A DNA stretch of 64,000 nt from Pyrinomonadaceae bacterium (lineage in GTDB: Bacteria > Acidobacteriota > Blastocatellia > Pyrinomonadales > Pyrinomonadaceae): contig JAVEDE010000058.1 in assembly GCA_030841105.1 (NCBI GenBank), positions 1 to 64,000 on the forward strand, given 5' to 3'. A model generated the notes under the pieces. The model did no database searches. It saw nothing but the letters and a program-made list of their open reading frames with translations, and was not told the origin of the DNA. The translations under genes and the position numbers were made by a program. Each line of letters opens with the position of its first letter. Within the stretch, counting starts at the first letter, position 1. Below, piece after piece: positions 8,601 to 15,872 of the stretch.

Positions 8601-9475
8601 GGCAAACCATCGTCAGCCCGCTCGCGGCCAACTTCTTCCGGCCGAACGCGCCGAACTACTTCTTCGTCCAGTCGGTGACGGGCGGCGCGGTCACGCCCGC
8701 CGTCTTCAACGCGGCCATCGCCGGGTCAGTCCGCACGCCCGGCCTCATCTCGCCCTTCGGCGACGTGAGCGCGCAGGTCTCCGACGGCAACTCCAACTAC
8801 AACGCGATGACGCTGGAAGCCAAGCGTCGCTTCTCGAACAACTTCCAATTCCTCGCCTCTTACACGTGGTCGCACTCGATTGACGACTCTTCGGATTTGC
8901 AGACCCTCTTGAAGCCGCAGGACAACCGCAACTTCCGCGCCGAGCGTTCCGACTCGCTGTTTGACCAGCGTCATCGCTTCGTCTTCAGCGGCGTCGCCAC
9001 CTCGCCCGTCAGTTGGCGCGGTTCGGAGAGCGGCCTGCGTCGCTTCCTCGCAGACTTCACCATCGCCCCGATCCTAGAAATTTCTTCGGGTCGCCCCTTC
9101 AACATCATCACCGGCTCGGACGCCAACGCCGACCTGCAAAGCTCCAACGACCGTCCGAGCGTCGCCGCCGACGGCACGCTGTTCGTGCCGCCCTTCCTGT
9201 CCACCGGCAACTTGCGCCGCAACGCGGGCATCACGCACGGCTACGCCTCGCTCGACCTGCGCGTCGCGCGCGCCGTCCGCCTCGGCGAACGCCTGCGGCT
9301 CGACATCATCGCCGAGGGCTTCAACCTCTTCAACCGCTTCAACGAGGCGGCCGCCAACCCGTTCTTCGACGTCGTGAACTCGTTCGGCCAACGCCGCGGC
9401 GGCCTCTACTACAGCCGCCCGACCGCCGCCTACGACCCGCGGCAGTTCCAGTTCGGCCTGAAACTCAACTTTTAA
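5696..9475 (+). CDS. Oar-like TonB-dependent receptor with carboxypeptidase-regulatory-like domain
   Basis: The 1259-residue outer-membrane protein has a signal peptide (cleavage near FAQAQS). A carboxypeptidase-regulatory-like beta-sandwich follows (DLQGFVRDAAGGLVVNATVT to about residue 110). Then comes a plug region with LNVGGQRGRSTLVQVDGADN and FGRATGGIVNVVTKSGSNEL. A very long beta-barrel ends in FQFGLKLNF, with the C-terminal aromatic typical of outer-membrane proteins. This architecture is the Oar/CarbReg-TBDR type greatly expanded in Acidobacteriota, usually tied to uptake of large ligands or envelope functions; the ligand is unknown. A GAGGAG ribosome site precedes the ATG. It is monocistronic; the next gene is convergent and in an AT-rich island. 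Confidence 0.9.
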   Translation: MRAFPVRLCPTAIRLVLVCVFALAGAGAAFAQAQSNASDLQGFVRDAAGGLVVNATVTARNKATNLTRDAQTNDEGFYQITNLPPGEYEVTVEAANFSRASIPSVVLTVGQRADLDVPLAAGQVSETVTITGATTEIVETSRTAVTNTIESTRIENLPVNQRDYLGISTTISTVNRGNDRPIGPAPSSGLNVGGQRGRSTLVQVDGADNTDNSINASRSTVSQEAVQEFQVATNSYAPEFGRATGGIVNVVTKSGSNELRGNLFGFLRHKSFQARNAFAPIEDPPFTRAQYGATLGGPIKRDRTFFFAAFEQRRRQESAFFSSDVVGNLTSSLAVGPGTAFPFVPLPNTFTNLTPAQVTFIANQLNTGAATGNAGLIQAALTYATFASSGGQIGLNGVSSLRSIGGAIPAGQTIGGRFFISGAPVPTAANNGATPGFTTVNEAGQPIGFRPLNSLARIFPISEATSFFSVRADHQVNQSNQLTLRFGFNPSDLTGIQDESQNQVLGQNDFSRTGRQEIRDTSFVASLTSTLSSRVVNEARFNFGRRKAKFDSQVPGAAIQISGAAFIGSNPFSPVDRTEKRFQFTDNISWLPGNHNFKFGADFNFIDVEAIFELNFPGLFNFGEVSGGTLAAGFIPNLPTNAPSLTPVQAYGAGIPGVFIQGFGNPNSTLKNKPLAFFAQDSWKARKNLTLNYGVRYDVELTETIPTIGFTDPLSHINLSAGDLDAAQNVLAVQQGFPRDTNNFAPRVGLAWDLTNDGKTVLRAAYGLFYDHPLLAIAFNSDIADAAQQQQFTTVLPGSPAPTATLNLLQIFQGTVVPGVTPGVASSANYLRGQLRFDDQTFPGFGPILPFTLAVEQDFQYAYANQANLTLERQLTKNMSVSASYVFVGAHHLPHPRDVNAPQTDLLVENFRRFAVGNPALCGTNAACLAGGRAPTSFGEAVLFPIPTTNNPLFTVRIPGLVAVNNLTGQTIVSPLAANFFRPNAPNYFFVQSVTGGAVTPAVFNAAIAGSVRTPGLISPFGDVSAQVSDGNSNYNAMTLEAKRRFSNNFQFLASYTWSHSIDDSSDLQTLLKPQDNRNFRAERSDSLFDQRHRFVFSGVATSPVSWRGSESGLRRFLADFTIAPILEISSGRPFNIITGSDANADLQSSNDRPSVAADGTLFVPPFLSTGNLRRNAGITHGYASLDLRVARAVRLGERLRLDIIAEGFNLFNRFNEAAANPFFDVVNSFGQRRGGLYYSRPTAAYDPRQFQFGLKLNF

Positions 9476-9481
9476 TGGGAC

Positions 9482-9522
9482 TTAACGCAATAAGTTGCGG
9501 TTTCCGCAACTTATTGCGTTAA
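9482..9522. terminator. Perfect hairpin between receptor gene and island
   Basis: Two 19-base arms (starting TTAACGCAATAAG) flank a TTT loop and are perfectly complementary. The hairpin begins six bases after the receptor stop. There is no U-tract on either strand, so it is a terminator-like or mRNA-end stem rather than a textbook intrinsic terminator. It marks the GC-rich side of the island boundary. Confidence 0.6.
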
Positions 9523-9551
9523 ACTCTCATAAAGTTGATTCTCATTAACTT

Positions 9552-9599
9552 AGAAACGGGAGGGATATTGCTCATATGAGCAATATCCCTCCCGTTTCT
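9552..9599. repeat. 48-bp perfect palindrome
   Basis: Positions 9552-9599 equal their own reverse complement with no loop, centred on CTCAT/ATGAG, with outer arms AGAAACGGGAGGGATATTGC. It lies between the convergent receptor and TniQ genes, 29 bases after the first hairpin. It may be a bidirectional terminator, or a recombination or protein-binding site at the island edge. Confidence 0.8.
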
Positions 9600-9633
9600 C
9601 CGTTGCAGACTGTATTAGTCTTCCTCTATTGAT

Positions 9634-11490
9634 TCATACCGAGCGCGCAAATTCTTCTTTGACTCGTAGGATCGTAGCCCAGACCTCCGGGAACTTCAAA
9701 TGAGTTGTAGGAAGTAGCTCCAAAACTATATTCATAGAAGGAAGGATTCCACGTGCGATTAAATCCGAAACAACTACTCTGATTTTATTCCTTTCGATTT
9801 CCTTATTCTTCAAACATTGCTGCCGACGGAATTCAAGAAAGCGTGTCGAGAGCGCGCGGTGCTCTTCAGTGAAGTACTTTCTTAAGAATCCATCGGAAAC
9901 CCCTATTCGCCGGAGTACGGCATTGAGGGTTGGTGGGGGTGTTTCAATAAACATTGCTTGAAGTGCAATCTCTATTCTTGATAGAAACTGATTCTTGGTA
10001 TGTTCTTCATGTCGGTAGCGTATTTCGCGACATTCATTAGGAAACATTGTCCTTAAAACAGATGACGTTTTATAACCCAACTTCTCACTAATTGTGTTCA
10101 GTGATATCGGTGGATCGCTTTCGAGTGCCTGCCTCAATTCACCTTCAATCATAGCTCTTCTGGAAGAAATTAACTTCTGCCGCTTTTCTGTTAAGGCTTT
10201 ACAGAGCTCTGGGAATCGCGACCTCAGAGCTTCAGACGACGCATAACCGAGTGATCTCCCTACTTGCGATAATGACGGTGGTGACTCCTCCTCTAAAGCA
10301 GATTCTAGTGCTGCCAGAATTGCCTCATTATTTTGCAGACGAGCTGTACTCCAGCCTCCTCTCCTTTTCCCTTGTGAGTGTGTAAGATAATTTGCTGTGA
10401 TCTGAGAACATATTTGGGGAAAGTAGCGACGAAGTATATAGGGTTCGCTATATCCAAGACGTTCAGCCAGTTCATTGAGTGATGGCGCTGGCTTTTCCTC
10501 AACAGCCTCAAGAAGTGTTTTGAGCACATTCTCTTTCTTGAGGCGTGGTGATAACCGTTTGTTGGATATGGCTGATGAAGTTAAGGGATTAAAGTCCGCC
10601 AGAGCATTTTCATTAGTCAGTAAATTTAGAAGGGTAGTGCCAGCACGAAATGCGATCCTAGACAATAAATCCAAGTCAATAAATCTAGCCCTACTCTTGG
10701 TGAAGCAACTGATGACACCCTTTTTCATACCAAAATATCGGGCGAAAGCACACAGGTTTCCCTCAAAGAATTGGTCAACACATTTCGTTATTGATATCTC
10801 GGGTGCCTCTCGCCTAGCAAAGCAAGCTAAATTAGGAGCAACAGCGATAAGCTCTCCGATCTGTTCTGCAACAAACACTTCAAAAGCAGCATTGGCAGGA
10901 TTTTGTTCTGCCAGAGGTAAGTTTAAGGTATTAGGATAATAACCCAACCAGCCTTTGCAATGTGAGCACAAGCCGGGTCGAGATTTCCCACAAAGGATCA
11001 CAGGACTACTCTTACAGTGATGACACTCCGTTTCGAGTTGAACCTTATGTACAGGACACCTAAGTACAATCCTATGGGCCCAGAGTAACTGCTCGTGAAT
11101 GGGTGTTCCTGCTACACGCTGATCTTCAAGGCATGAAGGACACCATGCATGGCTCCGCCGATGCATGGTTCTGTTGGAGAGAATATCCTTCCACGGAAGA
11201 AAGGTTAGGAAACGCAAATTATTTTGTTGCGTAAGTTCTTCGATGCTATATACCCATTTCTCTGCCGCTACTCCACTTCCATTAATCTGTTGAGTAGCGT
11301 TTGTATCAGTTGGGCTAATTAATCCATCCGTGTATCTATTCACGTCTTGACCTGCTACACGGCTATCCTTAGACATGCTATGTATAAAGAATGCTCTAGG
11401 CGGGCCATTAATGTATTTCAGAGTACTACTGGCAAATAATTGGTTAGAGCCTTCACAAAGGTATCTTAGTTTTTCCTTTACGGAAAACAT
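9634..11490 (-). CDS. TniQ-family zinc-finger protein (TnsD-like), orphan
   Basis: The 618-residue product has the TniQ zinc-binding pattern. A first CPSC in HAWCPSCLED is followed by LRCPVHKVQL, ECHHCKSS and LCSHCKGWLG, giving Cys/His ligands at about residues 117-178. The C-terminal half carries four copies of a TnsD-like helix-turn-helix unit of the form PPSLSQVGRSLGY then LRSRFPELC (also APSLNELAERLGY, PISLNTISEKLGY, TPPPTLNAVLRRIGV). TniQ/TnsD proteins choose target sites for Tn7-like transposons. No TnsA, TnsB or TnsC lies nearby. The usual N-terminal segment before the zinc finger looks shortened; related-looking codons may exist in another frame upstream of 11490. AT-rich codon use and minus orientation set it apart from the neighbouring receptor. 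Confidence 0.8.
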   Translation of the reverse strand: MFSVKEKLRYLCEGSNQLFASSTLKYINGPPRAFFIHSMSKDSRVAGQDVNRYTDGLISPTDTNATQQINGSGVAAEKWVYSIEELTQQNNLRFLTFLPWKDILSNRTMHRRSHAWCPSCLEDQRVAGTPIHEQLLWAHRIVLRCPVHKVQLETECHHCKSSPVILCGKSRPGLCSHCKGWLGYYPNTLNLPLAEQNPANAAFEVFVAEQIGELIAVAPNLACFARREAPEISITKCVDQFFEGNLCAFARYFGMKKGVISCFTKSRARFIDLDLLSRIAFRAGTTLLNLLTNENALADFNPLTSSAISNKRLSPRLKKENVLKTLLEAVEEKPAPSLNELAERLGYSEPYILRRYFPQICSQITANYLTHSQGKRRGGWSTARLQNNEAILAALESALEEESPPSLSQVGRSLGYASSEALRSRFPELCKALTEKRQKLISSRRAMIEGELRQALESDPPISLNTISEKLGYKTSSVLRTMFPNECREIRYRHEEHTKNQFLSRIEIALQAMFIETPPPTLNAVLRRIGVSDGFLRKYFTEEHRALSTRFLEFRRQQCLKNKEIERNKIRVVVSDLIARGILPSMNIVLELLPTTHLKFPEVWATILRVKEEFARSV

Positions 11491-11735
11491 CGTTATTGGT
11501 ACCTAAGCATCGAGGTATTGCTTTCTTGTTCAGCATAACCCCTGTCCGATGAGTGATAGAAGCTATGAAGTAAAGCAAGCAATACTGCCAAGCCTGGTGA
11601 AAATTTTGATTTTGTGTTAAAGAATTAGCCGAACTTTAGATGTTATCTGTTTCTTCTAAGTATTCATCACTGTTTTGCACGTAAATCTATAGCTACCGGC
11701 ATAGATAATGGCTTTGGCTGGACAGGACATCTGTT

Positions 11736-11836
11736 TTAGCGTTGTGCAACACCCTCAACGCTAACACCTCTAAGTCAAGGCAATTCTACCGACAAGTTAT
11801 TTAGCGGTCAGCCAGAGGAACGTACATTCCTCTGGC
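11736..11836. other. Gene-free AT-rich stretch with two hairpins before the methyltransferase
   Basis: The 466 bases between the divergent TniQ and methyltransferase genes (11491-11956) hold no convincing gene. They contain two exact stem-loops: TTAGCGTTG/CAACGCTAA (11736-11764, 11-base loop) and GCCAGAGGAA/TTCCTCTGGC (11811-11836, 6-base loop). They could be operators, attenuators or part of a small RNA. Nothing in the sequence decides which. Confidence 0.5.
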
Positions 11837-11956
11837 GATGCTGCCTGGTCATGCCCTCAGCGTAAATGTATGTCAGGAAAAGAATTTATATTTTTGGTGT
11901 TCACAAACATCAGGCGTTCAAACTCTAACTCTGTCTTCACTACTCGGTAAATAATT

Positions 11957-13348
11957 ATGGAACAAGACCCACAAGGAACGGACGAGAAAATCCGTCTGCG
12001 TTTAAAGGCCTGGTCAGAGAAAGATGCTGATTATTGGTCTTTCCGTGGTCGTTCTACCCGCAAGCACCTGCATGCCTACTTTCAGTATCCAGCCATGATG
12101 GTTCCTCAAATGCAAGGGGCGTTGATTGACGCTATCGTTGATATAGTTCCTGGAACAAAGAGCCTATATGAACCCTTTATTGGCTCGGGTACCGTTATGA
12201 CTGAGGCTATGAAGTATGGGCTTGATATTTATGGGCAAGATATCAATCCGTTAGCAGTATTGTTATGCAGGACTAAAAGCGGGCCATTTTATAGCGAGGC
12301 AGCTAAGGATAGAATTGAGCAGCTGAAGAGTCGAATACAGAGTGATGGCAGGTGTCAGATTGAAGCTGATTTCCCAGGACTAAAAAAATGGTTCAAAGAT
12401 GATGTGGCGTGCGAGCTTTCGAAAATTCGGCGCGCGATAAGAAGTGAAAGGTTCTTGTGGTGTAGAAGATTCTTCTGGGTCGCACTTGCTGAAACAATTC
12501 GTCTAACAAGTAATTCCAGAACTTCAACGTATAAACTTCATATCAGATCAGACGATGATATTCAGACACGATGTCTGTCGCCAATTGAGATGTTTACAGC
12601 CGTGCTGGAAAAGAACTTAGAATATCTTTCAGAAAAGAAGGGAATCCTGAAGGCTCGTCATCTCTTAAGGAGGGGGAAATATATAGGTAAGGTTGATATT
12701 CGTCTTAAAGATTCCTCATTACAATATGATGTGCAACAAGCAACCGGGCAGCAAACAAAGCAAGAACTCCATGACATTTTGGTCTCTTCGCCCCCATACG
12801 GAGACAACAGAACAACCATATCTTATGGGCAGAATGCATATCTTCCTTTACAGTGGATAGACTTAGAGGATATTGATGAAGGCTTAGGTGCAGAGTTGCT
12901 CACGTCATCATATGAAATTGACAGGCGAAGTCTTGGTGGGTCTCTAACTAAGAAGATTGTTAAAGAGGCAGAAGAACTCTTAGATGTATCAAAAAGTCTT
13001 AAGGAAACGATTGAAAACTTGAAAGGCGAGCCGGAAGATAGGCAGAATCGGGTGGCTGCCTTTTATCGTGACCTTTCACGCTGCATAGACCCCACCCTCA
13101 AAGCCCTTAAACCTCATGCATATATGATTTGGACTGTGGGCAACCGGAGAGTTGCAGGCCGCTTGGTTCCTATGGATAAGATTCTAGCGGAACTTATCAC
13201 ATATAAGGGCGCAGAATTTGTTGAAAGCTTCGAGCGTTTGATCCCGTCCAAGCGTATGGCAGTCAAGGCTGGAGACTACATGACGATTCGCGCGGAAACG
13301 ATAATCGTAATGAGAAGAACGGAGTCAAAAGGGAATGCCAGCACCTGA
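11957..13348 (+). CDS. DNA methyltransferase (amino-methylating, alpha/beta class)
   Basis: The 463-residue protein has a SAM-binding motif I, EPFIGSGTVMTEA (around residues 72-84), followed by GQDINPLAV. It also has the catalytic motif IV SSPPYGDNRTT, with SPPY at 278-281, as in N4-cytosine or N6-adenine DNA methylases. An IWTVGNRR strand near the C-terminus fits the later motifs. The middle (about residues 110-260) may include the target-recognition part. It is first of three overlapping genes (14-base overlap with the next), in AT-rich DNA with codon use unlike the flanks. Expected role: marking host DNA for a partner system. The site methylated cannot be predicted. No strong ribosome binding site precedes the ATG. 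Confidence 0.85.
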   Translation: MEQDPQGTDEKIRLRLKAWSEKDADYWSFRGRSTRKHLHAYFQYPAMMVPQMQGALIDAIVDIVPGTKSLYEPFIGSGTVMTEAMKYGLDIYGQDINPLAVLLCRTKSGPFYSEAAKDRIEQLKSRIQSDGRCQIEADFPGLKKWFKDDVACELSKIRRAIRSERFLWCRRFFWVALAETIRLTSNSRTSTYKLHIRSDDDIQTRCLSPIEMFTAVLEKNLEYLSEKKGILKARHLLRRGKYIGKVDIRLKDSSLQYDVQQATGQQTKQELHDILVSSPPYGDNRTTISYGQNAYLPLQWIDLEDIDEGLGAELLTSSYEIDRRSLGGSLTKKIVKEAEELLDVSKSLKETIENLKGEPEDRQNRVAAFYRDLSRCIDPTLKALKPHAYMIWTVGNRRVAGRLVPMDKILAELITYKGAEFVESFERLIPSKRMAVKAGDYMTIRAETIIVMRRTESKGNAST

Positions 13349-15872
13349 ACCGAATGATCAGAACACTGACGACCTACATTTTGATGTTCATGCTTCAGTA
13401 GTCTTCCAACTCGGCGAGAGCCTTATTAGTGATGTGGTACAGGCACTTGTTGAGTTGGTGAAAAATGCATATGACGCAGATGCAAAAAGTGTAAGAGTCA
13501 TTGTAGATACAAAAGCGACGCCGGGTAAAGATTCTGCATATCCAAATGCCAAAGGATATATAGCTATTGATGATACGGGCGTCGGTATGGACTACAACAC
13601 TATAAAGCGTGGCTGGTTAACTATTTCTAATTCACCTAAGCGGGAGATGAAGCGAGAGCATAAGGTTACTGTGCTGAAACGCACACCGTTAGGTGATAAA
13701 GGCTTAGGGCGGCTAGGAACACAGAGGCTCGGCAGCAACCTAGAAATTTACACTCGACCAGAAGGCAGTGACACTGAATACTATGTGGCATTTTCTTGGA
13801 AAGATTTTGCCTCGGCGACGAAGCTATCAGATGTCCCACTTAGAATTGAGCAATATCCTGCTAAGAGGAAAAAAGGTACGCGTCTAGTCATCTCTGATCT
13901 GTTGGACAAATCTTATTGGGGAGAGAATGCTGATGTAAAGCTTCAAGCTGATTTATCCCGCATGATCTCCCCATATAGGGACGTTCGAAAGTTTATTGTG
14001 ACCGCTAAGGTTAACGGGAAGAGGCTTGATCTTATCCAGTTTGCTGATCAGATACGTAAGACGGCTCAGATTCACTATCGCATAGATTTTGATGGGGAGA
14101 ACTTTCTCGTAAAGGGGCAAACCCGACTCGATTTCTTTAAGCCAGAAGTTCCTAAAGAATTGGAAGAATTTAAAGAGTTGGTCGAAAAAGATGAGGGGAA
14201 AGAATTCTATAAATTCCTAATAAATCAGACTAGGGCCAAAGATTACTATCTTAAAAAGTCGAAAGATGCCGGGTGGTTTGTCGAGTTTGAATATCGAAAG
14301 AAGTTTAGCGATTTTGATGATTTGCAAGAGGTATTAGTAAGTGACGAAGAGAGTGAAATAGCTAACCCAGGGCCTTTTAGTGGCGAAATTGATTCATTTG
14401 ACTTAGGCATGGAATCCGTCGAGAGGCAAAATGTCTTCAATTCAGTTTCAGCATACCGGGAGCATATCAAGAACATCAGTGGCATTAGAGTTTATAGAGA
14501 TGGATTTGGGGTAAGGGTAGACCCTGATTTTCTCCAACTTGGAAAACAGTGGACATCTGCAAAATCTTACTATGGTCTTAAGCCAGGTAGCACTATGGGC
14601 TACATATCTTTATCTGCTAAGGAAAATGCACAACTAGAAGAGAAAACAGACAGAGAAGGTTTTAAGATCACAGCGTACTATCTAAACTTCTATGAAATGA
14701 TTACAGCATTTGCTGACTTTACACAAAACGTTCAAGGTTTCATACGTCGGGGATATGTTAAATTCCGGCGGCAAAATCAAGAGAAGCTTGCTAAGGTAGA
14801 AAGAGATGCGACGCCAGAAGAGGTCGCAAAGCATATCAACCAAAGATTATCGAGGGCCGCTTCGTACAAGGGCGATCTAGAAGGTCTGAGGGGTAAGCTA
14901 GAGGTGACAGCAAATGACGCTCAGGAAAAGCTTCATGATATAGAAACTACGCTATCAAAGAATTCTACCCAACAGCAAGAATTGAAAGCGGCAACCCTAA
15001 CTCTCAAGCGCAGTTTGTTAGATGCGCAAAAGTCAGTTGCTAAAGTGGAACTATATCTAGCTGAAGTTGTTGATTCGAGTGCGGGCGTGAAAGTACTAGA
15101 GTCTCATATCCAAACTTTAAAAGATCAAGTCGTCCAATTTTATGACACCATGAGCTTAGGCTTAACAGCAGAGGCTCTTTCTCATGAAATCCATAACATC
15201 GCAGTTCAACTTGCTTATAGAACCGAACAGATAACTCAACACCTTGAAAGTTCAAAAGATTCAAAGCTTATTTCGTATACTGAATTTGTTAATACCAGTG
15301 TGAATGGCCTTCGTAAACAATTAAGGCATCTTGATCCTTCTCTTAGATACGTGCGAGAAAAAAGAGAGCCAGTTGTTCTAACGAATCTCTTTAAAGAAAT
15401 ATTAGATTATTTCCACTCCAGATTTGAAAAGAGAGATATAGAAGCACGCCTGAAGATTACTAATGCTAATGGCTTTGTGCTTGATATCAATAAGGGAAAG
15501 CTTGTTCAAATAATAGATAATTTATTCTTGAATAGTGAGTATTGGTTACGGGAGGATATAAGACTAGGGCGCATCAATCATGGTGTCATCACGATTGAGC
15601 TTGCTAGACCGTTCGTTAGAATCAGCGATAACGGTCGAGGCATTGAATCAACAGTAGAGACTTCACTTTTCGAACCATTTGTAACTACCAAGAGAAAGGG
15701 TAAGGGACGCGGGCTAGGGCTTTTTATCGTTCGACAACTCTTGGATTCAGAAGGTTGCGCAATCTCACTCCTGCCAAAGCGCAATGCAAACAATCGTCAG
15801 TACGTTTTTGAACTTAACTTCACAGGAGCTCTACATGGAAGCGAACAAACAGGCTCGAACGGCAATCAATAA
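13335..15872 (+). CDS. Protein with two GHKL ATPase modules and a histidine-kinase-like core
   Basis: The 845-residue protein starts with an HSP90/MORC-type GHKL ATPase: N-box ALVELVKNAYDADA (about residues 36-49), DDTGVGM, and GDKGLGRLGTQRLG. A mixed middle region follows, then a long probable coiled coil (about 490-600). It ends as a histidine-kinase-like unit: H-box ALSHEIHN with His617, second N-box IIDNLFLNSEYW, G1 ISDNGRGIE, FEPFVTTK and G2 GRGLGLFIV. Two ATPase modules in one chain, one chaperone/MORC-like and one kinase-like, is unusual. No membrane segment or periplasmic sensor is seen, so any input is cytoplasmic. It overlaps the methyltransferase by 14 bases and the next gene by 38, implying a fixed stoichiometric system. 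The function (kinase, DNA clamp, or both) is not settled by sequence. Confidence 0.85.
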   Translation: MPAPEPNDQNTDDLHFDVHASVVFQLGESLISDVVQALVELVKNAYDADAKSVRVIVDTKATPGKDSAYPNAKGYIAIDDTGVGMDYNTIKRGWLTISNSPKREMKREHKVTVLKRTPLGDKGLGRLGTQRLGSNLEIYTRPEGSDTEYYVAFSWKDFASATKLSDVPLRIEQYPAKRKKGTRLVISDLLDKSYWGENADVKLQADLSRMISPYRDVRKFIVTAKVNGKRLDLIQFADQIRKTAQIHYRIDFDGENFLVKGQTRLDFFKPEVPKELEEFKELVEKDEGKEFYKFLINQTRAKDYYLKKSKDAGWFVEFEYRKKFSDFDDLQEVLVSDEESEIANPGPFSGEIDSFDLGMESVERQNVFNSVSAYREHIKNISGIRVYRDGFGVRVDPDFLQLGKQWTSAKSYYGLKPGSTMGYISLSAKENAQLEEKTDREGFKITAYYLNFYEMITAFADFTQNVQGFIRRGYVKFRRQNQEKLAKVERDATPEEVAKHINQRLSRAASYKGDLEGLRGKLEVTANDAQEKLHDIETTLSKNSTQQQELKAATLTLKRSLLDAQKSVAKVELYLAEVVDSSAGVKVLESHIQTLKDQVVQFYDTMSLGLTAEALSHEIHNIAVQLAYRTEQITQHLESSKDSKLISYTEFVNTSVNGLRKQLRHLDPSLRYVREKREPVVLTNLFKEILDYFHSRFEKRDIEARLKITNANGFVLDINKGKLVQIIDNLFLNSEYWLREDIRLGRINHGVITIELARPFVRISDNGRGIESTVETSLFEPFVTTKRKGKGRGLGLFIVRQLLDSEGCAISLLPKRNANNRQYVFELNFTGALHGSEQTGSNGNQ

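Noticed and set aside
9634-11490. CRISPR-associated transposon
   Set aside because: Only a TniQ-like gene is present; no Cas effector, array, TnsB or TnsC was found in the window.
11744-11756. TGCAACACCC as another mobile-element end
   Set aside because: Only about eight bases agree with the IS6-like end, and they form the loop of a local hairpin.
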